Source of the DNA: Lethocerus indicus
Taxonomy: Eukaryota > Arthropoda > Insecta > Hemiptera > Belostomatidae
Reading direction: 5' to 3'
DNA length: 64,000 bases
Assembly: GCA_019843655.1 (NCBI GenBank)
Contig: JACDQD010000107.1
Span: forward strand, 955,973-1,019,972
A program made the translations under genes and the position numbers. The notes under the pieces are model-generated. The model searched no databases. It had not been told where the DNA came from and saw nothing but the letters and a program-made list of their open reading frames with translations. Positions 1 through 12,400 of the stretch are shown here, piece by piece (position 1 is the stretch's first letter; each line of letters begins with the position of its first letter).

Positions 1-3000
1 ATGAATGATATAGAGATGACATAGAATTAAGAGCACATTAACCAATTATTAAATCTATATTTATTGTTTTATTACTTGATTAGTGCTTGATTAGCTTTTT
101 TCTTACTCAACACATGTACATAGAACAGTAAAGAAAATTCACGAATTATTAATTTGAATTCTTTTTCGTTTTATTAATATTTTTCCAGTTATTACTGGAG
201 CAATACATTAACATTTGAACTCGATGACTAGAAATGGAAAAATATAGAAAGCATTATTGTAAAAACTGCCAATCGACCAAAAAATACAAACATGATTTGG
301 TTGCTATCCTCCTAGCTATATTAGTATATTGGATTATATAAATACCCTTATATTTTAATTAGTATAATTTTCTGTTCCGATAGTTTGCATTCTGTTTCTA
401 TTTTTATATACTAAACGAATTTAACCGATGATGAGTAGAAATTCTGAAGAAGCTTTCAGACTGATGGTCTATTCAACCAAAAGATATTCAATAATATAAT
501 ATTATTTCAGGGATCTTATTAACATAAATTTGTTAACGACTAAAGAGTTAACTAGGTATCGTCCTATTTAAATATGCAAGCGGGTGGAAAACTGTGTCAC
601 CGGCGAGAACTGTCCACAGCGATTCGCAGTGACGTTTTCTGTTCTTTTTTTTGTTCTATCGAATAAAGCACGCTTATTGCTTCCCCTGGGCGTTTTAATC
701 AGTCGTGAAATTTCTCGTCCGATAGAGTTTAATTGAATCGGACAATGGTTCCGGTAGGGTGACGGAATTTACACTAACCCCCCCTCCCCCCGTCGATTTA
801 AATCGTGTTCAGGGGCGGAAATAATCCCTACAAAGTGTCTTCAATGAAAGATAAACGTCTTATTCCAATATCTAGGCCGGAACGAGGCTCGTGAACAATG
901 TCTCGTTGAATTTAACTTTTGCCATTTCCATTGAAGGATCTGATTAGGTTTTAATTGGGTCGGGCCCCAGGTATTGCCCGCCCAATTCGATTCCCCGTCT
1001 CCATTTCCTTCCCGGCAAATTGGATATGGTTGCGTCTTACCCCCCAATCAGCCACCCACCTTCAAGATTGAATTGTAGAAACGCGTTAAAAGGGACGTCG
1101 CTTCTTTTAATGATGGCTCGAGTTAAATTACTACCACCCTAACGTCGTCAATGAAAGTTGAAACAACGTGATATGTGCAATATGTACGTCTAAATGATAT
1201 GTTTCCATTCCTTATCCTAATAAAACCGTTCTGATATGCGAAACAAAGTTTATATAATTCACCTTAAAACAAAAATTCTTTTGTTCCAATTTTATTATCC
1301 ATCTTAAATTCAATTACACCCAATCGTATGATAAAGCTTAATTTTTAAGAATCACAGATTTCCCTACCATTATATTCAACGTTGATAACGCTCAGACCAT
1401 ATCTGCTGTTTAGCGAGTATAATAACACTGTTACTTTTGTGCTCCAAGGAGAAAATAAATTAATCTAAAAAAATAATTATTACTGACGGGCCATTCAGAA
1501 AAGTGGTTAGAAATTTGCACGGCTCTTAAGGGAAACTGTGCAGTATTATATTCCCGTGTAGATGGCGTTACACGTTTTATCATAATTGAAACAGTTATGC
1601 ATCCTTGAGCTTCATTTGCATGTGTTGTAAATTCTAATGCCGTTATATAACGACGTAAGTGTGTATTTACAACCAGCCACTGTATATTTTTATTTCCCAA
1701 TTCAAATATTACCGACCGCCGCTTCGGGGGACGCGTTTCGGCCCCTACGTAAATATCCCAGCTTGGTATTCCCTTCACTATAATTGGGAGACACATCCTT
1801 TGGGAAATGCGCCACCGAATAGCTTTCATATGAAAGTTTATTAAAAATTCTTTTGAAACTGCCCGAATAAACACATCTGTGAAATTCCGACTAATTCGGA
1901 TGTCAGAGATGGCCGAATAATATATTTTCATTCATTACATTATTTTAATTATTCCTTACTTGTCTATTTTTCGAAACAAACCACACTACTTAAAAGACCT
2001 ACATGATAAATTTATACTAATCATACAATTTTTCTATAATGAGATAAAAACTACCGGTGGACAGGAAAATAAAAACATTTAATTACTGCAAATAATGTCA
2101 ATGGTCCATGGATTCTATTATGAATCTATGCGAGATAATTTTAACGGGTTATTATCGTAATTTATAACATTCTTGCAGTCCCTTATGTAATCTCAACTAA
2201 TGAATTGCATTGAAATTTTAAATTTTAAATTCCCTCGTGAATTTAAATACGCGTGTTGTGTAAGTATTCTGCTGCAAAATATAAATTTCAAATTTTAGTC
2301 AGTCCAGTTTATTTTAATATAGATTTTTTCACAAATGAATCACCCCCTGAACCACCCAAAAGAATAATGGGGGTTTCCTTATTAACAGAAATCCTCTGTG
2401 ATGATGACATTATAAGTAACAGAAAACCAGAACATGGATATCAGAAACATTATGATATTATTATATAGAACTGCTGATGGCTTATGATTTATTCTGATCA
2501 CTTTAATACTATATTTAGTTGCAATAATATTTCAAGTTATTGTTGTCCTTATAGCTGTTATCGTTAATAATTATTTGTAATTAATGATATTGGCAAGTTG
2601 AAATATCCTCCTCTTAAAACTTGGAACTCGTTTAGGCTGTTCAAAAATGGATGTTCCGTTCAGAAAGCTAAATATTTCAGACCGCGACTCTCCTCCATAG
2701 TTAATGGCCTCTCACCCCACCCCGACCCCATTGAGATCGTAGAAAAGCGAGACGACGTCATAATTAAAAAAATAAATAACTTATAAAGTTCCGCTCTAAT
2801 ACAATACCAGTGTTTTAACCAAAAGTGCACCTTCTCCAACCAAAGCCAAATTAGTTTCTCATTCTGTAGAACCCAGGGGAAGTTGGCCTAGTAAGGGACA
2901 AATTATAAAAGCTTTTCTATGCAACAATTCGTCCCTGAAAAATAAAAGTTACATTTCGTCTCGTCGTGAAAACTGTGAGAACTCTTTCCTAATTCCAAGG

Positions 3001-6000
3001 CCGCAGAGTCTGTAAATCAGGTTGAAAACTGGGTGCGAAGTGAGCGGTGTCGAAAAGACTGCCGCCTTAACTTTAAATAATTTGCAATTATAATTCTATG
3101 GAAGAAGGAGAGGCTGTAGGCAATAAAGATTGAACCGGGAAGAGGGGAAGCGGAAGAGTAGGCGGGACACCGCTGCCGGTGCTATACGGCCCCGTAATTT
3201 TACGATAACATTTGAATTAAATTGGAGCTGAAGTGGTGTTCTGGAACGAGGTGAGTGGGCTTACACTCCAGGACCGCCTCTCCTTTCCCTTATCCAATAT
3301 GCTCCACTTTAGAAATACCTGCACCGCCCATGCATTAACCCTGCCGACCACAGTTCGCAACGAAGATCGTCCAACTTTATATCGACAAATTATTGTTGCG
3401 GAGTTAAGACGGCCCCTGTTGATGCAATTTACTGAAATGTAAGATTATAACTCTCGCAGAATTATCAGGTTCTATGTTGTAAAAATATATTATAATAGAT
3501 TGCCCACCAGATTTTGTAAAACATTTTAAATGAAGCTGTATCGATTTGCAAGTTCTTTCTGTACTCGGCTTCTAACTGCTTTTGGTTTTCGAATTACAGC
3601 CTCGGAGGCCAAATGGATCAATTAGCGGAATCGGAAAGAATGTTTTGTTAGAGAATTAAACTCTTTTTTTATTTATTTTCAGTCTGGCGGCCCAAGCACT
3701 TGCCACCCTCGGGCATAAAACATTGGGGACTACCGGGGGGCCGTCCGAGCCCCAACGGTGGCCTCCGCACGACTGAAGTGTCATCAATTTTTATGTTATT
3801 AGTTTCGTATTCATGGGGCATTTCTACCGCCTGGCCCTAACCAATCCCACCATAGTGATAGGTTCGGGTTTGTCACAAACCTATTTGTACTTGTGTTTTC
3901 TTTATAACCGTACCGGGTTGGATTGCTAAGGGCTGTGAAAAACAGCTTGTGACAGATAGACACAGTCTTGATGGATTAAGAACGATGTTATTCTACGTTA
4001 TTGACGTAACATATTATTCTGGGTTTAGCATAATTCTAGATTGTGTGGCCACTAACATGCAGGAAAATTAATTCAATTTTTTTGACAGTGAGTAAATTCT
4101 GTTCTATTAATAACTAATAATACCTCTCATAACTGCACATTGTTCCTTATTTAGTCCTTTATTCTATTACTACAGTTCCCTAGAGTTACAGTCAGTATTA
4201 CTAACTTGAGATTGTATTTACCGACTTGGGATTGTATTCAGCCAAGATGCTAGCGCTCGTATAACTTCTGGAAGGGAGTTCCCTATGCTTAGGTTGATAC
4301 GCAGGGGATCGAAAATGTCAATCTCAGCTTAAGGAGAATAACAAGCTGCTTAGATATTTTCGACATAGTACTAGTTCAACTGTGCTTCTAGACCAAATCA
4401 CAAACACGCGCCGTGTCCAGTCGAAAGTCCTTCCAGCTTCGTACGTAATGCCTCTCGGTTTGTTTCAGAGCGCACCAGGAATTAGTTCGGACCTCCGGGC
4501 AGTTGCCGAAGTTGCTCAGGCCGTCTTCCAACAGTTTCATTCCCTCCTCCCTGCCCGTTCTAAATTCCTCTTATCCATCGAATACCGGTCAAACATTCTA
4601 AATTCTTCCCAACCTGAGTGGAGTTAGTGGACCCGACAATTATGTCAAATATTATATTATTACATTATTATTTAGGTAGATAAAACAGCTGCAAAACTGT
4701 CGATACCCCTGTAGAAATATTTTCGCGTGCATTAACAGGCGGTTCCACCCAGATTCCTATTTTCCCACATAATTTATTAACAAAGAATGGTGCACTCCAT
4801 TCTCTAATAAATTCGAATGGAAAACGCACTGGAGTATGATTCCCCAGTGGCAGGTTTACTGGATACGCGCCGTAATTAATTACGGCAGGCCTATTAGAAT
4901 AATAAAATCGAACATCATCCCGTTCGAACCGGGTTCGGTCCAAAACGTTACAAAGTCCGACCGCGGAATAATTAACTAGTTTTCTGGCACCCGTACAACG
5001 CTGTTGAAATGATGGGCTCACTAATAGCTGCTGTTAGTGCGACTGTACGCTAATGGGGCGCATACACTCGTGCCCACAACGGCAACTAGGCTTCTACCGG
5101 CTATCTCTGAATTGCGATTTTCGGGCGCGGTTATTTATTTCGCCACGCGGACATCCACACGTGCACTAGTACAATATGACAAATATAATACAGAGTATAT
5201 AATGGATTCCGAATTGCATGCCGCTCATTAGTCCTATCGATATGGTCGTTTTTCCCTGATTACTATAGCTCAACGAAAAAATATTGAACGACTCGAGGAG
5301 AGAATTATCGCTGCCAGTATGAATCTGTTTAAATTAAAGTACATTTCAATCGGAAAGTTCGCACTTTTCTCAAAGAAACACACAGGACAGCTGTGTCCGA
5401 CTTCTTCCTCTTTTTGAAGGACACCTGAGCGAGTTCCAGTTAATTTCGAACATGAGTTGGACCATGATGATCGCACTGGTAAAAGTTTTGAAAGTTTCGA
5501 CACATCCCAGGAGAGCTCAAGTAGAACACCTTTCCACTTGAACTCGTTCGTGTGTTCTCCGAAACCAGGAAGAATCTCGGACAGACAGTAGTCAACACCT
5601 GCTGCTCGAGATCGAATTTTGGTCGTAGAAACTTTCGCTCGTTTTGAAGTTACATGTGTAATTCAAGAAATATTTTAATTTGATTTCTTCATCTTATATA
5701 CGATATATTCCCCATTATAAAAGTTATATTCATTGTAAGTAAAAGCAGTGGCAACTTTTGACGACGGCCACGACCGTTCTAAAGAAAATGAAAATATTCT
5801 ATTTTAATGTTAATTATTTATCATTTATTTATATACACAGGTATATATTATCTGTGGTTCTTCTTTTATTGTGGTTCTCTACAAATGATAATAGAATATT
5901 CGTCAACTATTTGAAATACTTTAGGTTTCATATGTAAAATTATATTTCGTAACTAGTTTTCTCGAATATATACAGAATCGCTAAATTCTATGATAATAAG

Positions 6001-6155
6001 TCATTTATATTCAAATTAATTCACATTAAATCCTGAAAGCAAGGGTAATCGCGGATGTCTGTTGTCATTTAATTAAGCCAAGTAATTTTTATCACATTTC
6101 AGTGTTGCAGACTAACTAGTTTATGATTTCTGAAAATTGTTTATCTATATGTATA

Positions 6156-6163
<8 letters not shown>
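1..6163. other. Noncoding AT-rich region with GC-richer patches
   Basis: No recognisable gene. AT-rich DNA alternates with GC-richer patches near 560-1080, 1690-1810, 2860-3460, 3660-3790 and 4390-5110. A C-rich tract lies at about 778-792. A good 3' splice-site-like signal (T-rich tract ending in TTTTCAG) ends at 3682 and runs into a GC-rich patch, but I see no matching donor downstream. A 166-codon open frame on the minus strand (1431-1931) and a 117-codon one (4668-5021) have no motif I recognise and are probably chance. The region could be intergenic or intronic. Confidence 0.6.
1671..1687 (+). repeat. Dispersed AACCAGCC motif, copy 1
   Basis: A 17-bp sequence that recurs at 45007-45023 with a single A/G difference. 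A shorter version (AACCAGCC followed by GTATA) is at 23545-23557. It could be a shared binding site, a transposon scrap or chance. Confidence 0.3.

Positions 6164-6207
<44 letters not shown>
6164..6207. repeat. (TA)n microsatellite
   Basis: About 22 uninterrupted TA dinucleotides, preceded by short TATATG/TGTG variants. Likely length-polymorphic and able to extrude as a cruciform. Confidence 0.97.
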
Positions 6208-6212
<5 letters not shown>

Positions 6213-8145
6213 CAGACACGCTCGAGCACAAGATGGCCTGACCTATGATTATAATTTTGTTCAATTTACTTTTTCTACAACTACGTTTAAAAATAGCTTT
6301 TATAGTGTTTGGTTCATAAAATTATAATCTCTAATCCATGGAATTTATTGAAAATTTTACTTTCTGATTTGAAAACTCCGCGGAACTTCAAATGTGCGCT
6401 TAACCTTCACCGATTTAACCGAAAAGGCTGGGGGATTCGACTCACGTCTGACCTGGGCAAACGGCTCGGGAATTTAGTACGATAAAAAGCCCCTGAGCCC
6501 TGAGCGCTTCAGAGTTGCTATAATAATATTGCGTATAAAGTTTAATTAACCTTCCGCCAGTTTTTGCTGTTTACTTGTTTCGGCTCCCTTTATTTTGCGT
6601 TAACCCTATATAAATATTTGAACGCAACTTTACCTCGTTCTTGCACTCTGAGCGGAAATAAATTTTCAATCGCTACGACTGCGGTCCCGTATGAACGGTA
6701 ATCGAATTTAGCAAAGTTCAGTCATAATTCAATTATTCTTTGTACACAGTATATGAACAAATTTAGGTATTCGTCTTTTCGTCTACAAGTCATAGTCGCC
6801 GAACAGAATCGTCGCGAGCTGTACAACTTTACATTTTCGATATATTGCAGACCTAACCATTGCTCAAAAACCAGTAAACTCAGCAGTAAGCGTAGTAAAT
6901 TACGGTGAATATTAAGAATTCGTGATGCATATTCTATATCATAAGTTTCACGCAGTAAAAATAAGTAATTGTATTTTATTTTCCATTACCTCAAGAAAAT
7001 AGGCGATTATATTATAATAAGTAATATAATAATATATTGTAATACGTCTTTCTGTAATTGCGAAGAAATATTAATCGGCATAATGAATAAATATTAACTA
7101 TTTTTAATTGATACAAATTAATTTAGACGATCAAGTACTACATTGTATATGAGTGGATGATTGTAGGTTAAATCTGTAATTCTATGGACACGAGCTCATT
7201 TATCTGGCAGGGAGTGGGATATGGCTACTAATGAGACGGAAATTATGTGGTGGCACAGAATGTGACAAAGTGGGTGGCACTGTGCTCCCGGCAGTCGGGT
7301 TTATGGGGGCATCGTCGCCCTTAGGAAGAGGATGAACTGGGTTCATAGCGACTTAACGGGGAGAGAGGGAAAGGACTTAATTCACTGGAGGCTACTTAAG
7401 TGCTTTTCAAGCTTACCGGGCAACGGATCCCCTATCCCGGGTAGGCGTTACGTGAGACTGGCCCCATTTTAAATATAAAAAGCGTTGACAGCGTGAAAGT
7501 GTTGAGCGGAATACATCGAGAAGAGGCGCTCTTTTCGAACGCTTCTTTGAGTTGGTTATGTTAATTTTAAAATACATTCGTTTTTAATAATTGTATTTTA
7601 TTACTTTTTTAAATTCCAAATCAATGATATTGTGTTTACGGTGGCAACAAATTTTATTCCCCTCGTAACATAATAACGAAAAGTACGCATGTTTTGAAAG
7701 ATACGGTCTGTCGAGATTAACTTTTAGATAACGATACAAGATTTGATATTGACAGATTGAATGTAAATCAATCTTTATCTTAAATTTTGAACGATGTATT
7801 TCAACTCGTTTAAAATACGGAATCTAATAAACATCTATTCCCTTAGATATGTTCCATCTGCCACGTACCCCTGACGCAGCTAAATAATCATTTCCTTTAA
7901 ACAATTTATGGATAGACCTAAACAGCTTTCTTAAATACACACGCTCTCGACTGTATATCTACAATGTCCGTAGTATTCCTGTAGTAATAATGCGAGCCAT
8001 AACCTAACCTAATCTAACTTGTGCATGTCGGCTGCCTTTCATCACTGTTAGTACTGATACTGCAGTGGTTTTTTCAATCATTTTAATTTGTTCGCCATAG
8101 GATTTATCAGTTGAAGATTTGTAATTTTGAGTGTGATTATCTTTA
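6208..8145. other. Noncoding region
   Basis: No gene seen. Two GC-richer stretches lie at about 6370-6720 and 7200-7560; the rest is AT-rich and full of stops in all frames. Confidence 0.6.
8001..8020. repeat. Short telomere-like tract (AACCT)n
   Basis: Four consecutive 5-mers read AACCT, AACCT, AATCT, AACTT: two perfect and two imperfect copies of the complement of the insect telomere repeat TTAGG. It is short enough to be chance or a repair scar, so it only weakly supports an arthropod origin. Confidence 0.45.
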
Positions 8146-8149
8146 AATC

Positions 8150-8640
8150 CTTCTAACGTCGTCGCTTACCGTTGGCTCATCATATTCCGAACCTTCGCGA
8201 AACTTCCCAGGAATTGTGGTGGAAACGTTTTCGTCGTTAATATTCAACGTATAGGGAACTACAGTTCTTGTTCTTGGCCATTTCATTCTAGAGCGGCGAA
8301 CGATTAGGCGTTATCATTTAAACTGGGGACGGTAGCGAGTTTACTCGGTCGGTCAGCGGGCGACGACAACAAATCGGGGCCGAGGAGGAGTGAGGAAACG
8401 CGGGGCCTGCACTAGACAGCATTGAATAAATAATACCGACCCGGGACAAATAGCGACCCACTTCTCCGGCCCTCATTACTCCAATACGACAAAGACGAAG
8501 AACCGCCGCCGAGTTCCATATATCATTGCCACTACGTTAATGAAAACAAAGAGAGTTCCACGATTGATACGCCCGAAGGCCAAATTCAAAATTCCTCTCC
8601 GTCGCAAACGAATGGAACACGCCTGAAGTAGACTAAGTGT
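8150..8640. promoter_or_regulatory. GC-rich island, candidate regulatory DNA
   Basis: A stretch clearly richer in GC and CpG than its flanks, with no long open frame on either strand. It contains a CGAGTTTACTCG hairpin-like palindrome near 8336 and a CGGTCGGTC direct repeat just after. The regulatory role is inferred only from composition. Confidence 0.3.
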
Positions 8641-8889
8641 ACGTAACTTCCATTGAGTACATATTTTCTTATCACGTTACTATAAGAAAATACATACGAG
8701 TTAAATTTCTATGGACAATTATGACAGAAATATGTGTAGAAATTCTGTTCCGGAGGTGCATGAAATCCATTTGAACTTTAATTACTTATTGATTACATAT
8801 TTCTTTACAATGCTCGATTAAATCGACTTCAGTCATTTTGTGTGGACACGCATTCTATACGCATTTTCTTAAAGTACGCCGCAGAATAG

Positions 8890-9420
8890 CAACGGGGCGA
8901 TATTTAATTGGAGATTTATCCTAGTTCGATTCGGGAACCTCCAATAACTCCGGCCGAAATATTGACCCCGGATACATTATACACAGGGGAGTCGAAGGAC
9001 GCCTGTTGAAAGGAAACAATAGATTGTATTGGATTATAGTGATATAGGAGCCCCGCCGGTTGAGAGGAGTCGGTGGGGTGTGAGGTGTTAACTTTATCCC
9101 CGGTGATGAGGATCGATGACGGCCACTCTGGATCCCAGACCGCCTCGCGGTTATCGTCGACCAATTTGCAGGCGCGCGCTCCGATATCTCCAACTGCATT
9201 TGCAGCGTCCCGCCGTTCGGACAAACCTTGCCTTCCCAGACACCGCACTCCATAGCCCAGGGATTAGCTGGCCGACAGGCAGGAACTGACGTCAGGATCC
9301 AGTGACGCCATCGTGACTCCTCTCTACTATACTCTCACTAAATTTATCATCTATTCACTCGTTCGCTATTATATATTCGGAGGTAGAAGGCCAAAGTCGG
9401 GAGGCGATATTTAGTCATAC
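8890..9420. promoter_or_regulatory. GC-rich island with a CRE palindrome
   Basis: A GC-rich island in AT-rich surroundings. Several short frames (60-110 codons) are open on both strands and in two frames of the minus strand at once, as expected from few stops in GC-rich DNA rather than from a gene. GGGATTAGC at about 9260 fits a bicoid/Otx-type (K50) homeodomain site, and TGACGTCA follows at 9287-9294. Enhancer function is inference. Confidence 0.35.
9287..9294. promoter_or_regulatory. CRE/ATF-type palindrome TGACGTCA
   Basis: A perfect 8-bp consensus for CREB/ATF bZIP dimers, inside a GC-rich island. An 8-mer match is expected about once per window by chance, so only its setting gives it weight. 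Confidence 0.4.
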
Positions 9421-12400
9421 CAGAAATTCCTAGGAATTCAATTTATTTAGTTTTAATAATTTATTGAAAATTGCGATAGTATAACGCTGGAAATCGTCTG
9501 AATATTAAATAAGACAAATGTTTTAACAGTTTTACATAAGACATTCTTCGTTATGAAGTATTTTATGACCTTATGCTCCACTTATATTGAGAGCATAGTA
9601 TCAATTGTATATAATTATCGAAACATTAGGTATATTTTCCTGATCAGGATGTGTGTAATTTATTTATTTATTAATAATATAGTAATTATTAGTATAAATA
9701 TAATTAATAGTAATTTATTTTACACATCAAGCAACACATGTTATTCCTGAGATAGCCGTGTCCAAGTTACCGTGCAATACTTCAAAGCAGAAATTAACGA
9801 CGATCCATGTAAATGTATGTTCAATTACATATTATTATTTGTTACATATTATATTGTTATTATGTACATAAATTACTGTTGATATCTGTTCATAAATCTG
9901 GAGGACCGAACTCGATGACTAGCGGGACATTTTCGCTGGATGATTTAATCTCTCAATGCAATATTACCCCCATTCTCGAACAAGTGCGATGTTCGTCCCT
10001 CTGCAGTGCAACTTGCATATTCATTCCGTCGAATTGGAAATGACATACTGGGGTTGTGTTTTGTCCAAATAAACTGCCCTTCGGGAATTTAAAATCCCCC
10101 CCCCGCCGACACCGTTTCCGTTTTACAAGAGCAAATCCGGATTGGGATCTGTGTATCGGAAAGCGGTCCCCGTACTTAATTGATTAAGTCGACTGATTAA
10201 CACCAACTGCACGCCTACCCCCATTTATCCAGTGGTGGCAGCGCACCCCAAGCCCCTCCCACCCCCAGCGCCATCCCTGCCGCTTCCGCGCTGATTAATT
10301 GTAGTTCGGAAATTTATCTAGTATTATTGCACTCTGGTCCCGCCTTATAATGGGTGCACTTTCAGCAAATCAAGGTAAAGCCCCGACAAAAGGGGTAGGT
10401 AGCAAGAACAATTATGGACCGGTTGTACATTTATAATATTTATTTATTTATTATTTATAATATAAAATTAATATTAATTTAATCAAACGTGACAAACAAT
10501 ACGATTTATTGAAAAATTTGGGGGAATGGGAGGTCCTTTATCAACGACATCGCCCTCCAAAATATCTGCTTTATATGGCGTCGTACCGGACAAGGCAAAT
10601 TTTCCTGAAATGACCTTATGATTTGACGACGACGCTTATACAACGAAGGTACCAGGATGTGCATTCGGAAGAAATGTACTTTAGTGGCTTGCGTACTAAA
10701 AGATAGTTCTGCATCCACAGAAATATGTCCATAACTTCTGAGCGTAATCACAATGACCCTAATCATTTTCATGGCTGATATAGAGAAATTGATTCTTTAT
10801 ATTTTAAATTACTCTAAAAAACTATTCACAGAAACTAATTTTTCCTTCTGGCAAAAGAAGTTAAGTAGTTCAATTGAAATTTAGTTAACCTTGCAATTGA
10901 GGGAGAGTTTAATAAAATGTATTGTCCGAATTTCACATTGTTTAAATAAGAATGATAGATAAGAATAATAGAATATATTCCATTGCAGAAGAGAAGAAAG
11001 GGTGGATTTACTCCTACCAACAAACCTCTGGAATCTTCCTAGTCCTTTAATTAATTTGTTCTGTGTGGTCGCTTTAGAATGAAAGAGCCGGCTGCCTCCA
11101 CGGCTGACGACATACTGACCGTATTTGTAGAAATATAATTCACAGTTCGAAAAATTAATCATGCTTATGACAACCTTCTAGGGAGAGTTATTTTCTCAGG
11201 ACTAGTAACAATAAAGATGCGGTGTACATTTGGACGAGAGGGGGAATTAAATTTCAATGAGAATTAAAGAGACTGTCTAAATTACTAATGGTGAGAGGGG
11301 AATGTGGAGGTTATCCGGGGGACTCCCATTCCACATTCGCTTGATTAATTCGCTCGGCGCGGTCAGTTAGCGCTAGAGAAGAAGGGTCTTTTCGGCACTG
11401 GAAAGAAAGGTGGTATTCATTGGCGACCTGCCGTAAATCAGCCTGATTAACAGTTTTGGCCCTCTGCCCACCCGAACATTGTATTCTTACCGACAATTCA
11501 ATATTCCAACTTTGATTACATTGTGATTACGTCGTTATATCCTATGCACTCTGTGCAAGATTTATTAGGTTTTCAACCGGCAGAAAAGAAACAGTTTGGT
11601 GCAACAGAAACTTTCCAGTGATTAACAGCGCCGCGTAGTCTAGAAACCCCAGATGTACTGCCATTGAAAACAACCTAATTTGTAGACGAAAAACAAGTAG
11701 GGTGGGGGTTTCAATATATATGACGTCTCTCGCGAATTCAAATCGAATTTCAACTCTACTAGCCTGCAACAAATTTTAAAACTGAAGATTAATTTCTGCG
11801 TCAAACACTGAGGCTGCAGTTTAATACTGTGTAGTTCTGAAGAGGGACGTTTGTTTGTCACACTTGTTTTTTCCGGCATTGTTTTCCCGTTCTAATTCCA
11901 TTACCGGTGTTATTGATTAATACAGGAAAGGCTGTAGTATAACATACTAAAGACACACGTTAATCGTTAAATCATAACAAAAGTACATTTTATTGTGAGC
12001 AAAAGGATTGACAATGTTGGGATCGCTGCGTTTAACTAAGCTAGCAGTGGCACTAGCCGTATTATATATTATGGCGTCGAATTTATAGTACTTAATTCGT
12101 TATTTTATTAAGATTTATCAGGATAATTAAAAATTTAAACAAATATACAGCCAATTACGCGATCTGGACGGGAATCATCCGAGGAATTATTGGACCATTA
12201 GCGGAATAAAAATCTTGCTAATATGGCGTTGTGCCCGGCGGAGGGTCAGGGCTAAAGCTCGAGATAAATTAGCCCCCAGATAAAATTAGGGGGGTTGAAT
12301 TTTTAATTTCCGCTCCCCGCCCTCGGCCTAATTCTAATTCTTGGGGGGCGTCCGGACCATTACCACGACAATTAACCAAAATTCGGCCCCTTCTCTTGGT

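Noticed and set aside
1431..1931. 166-codon minus-strand frame
   Set aside because: No recognisable motif, no splice context, and an overlapping plus-strand frame is open too. Longer than typical for AT-rich DNA but not enough to call a gene.
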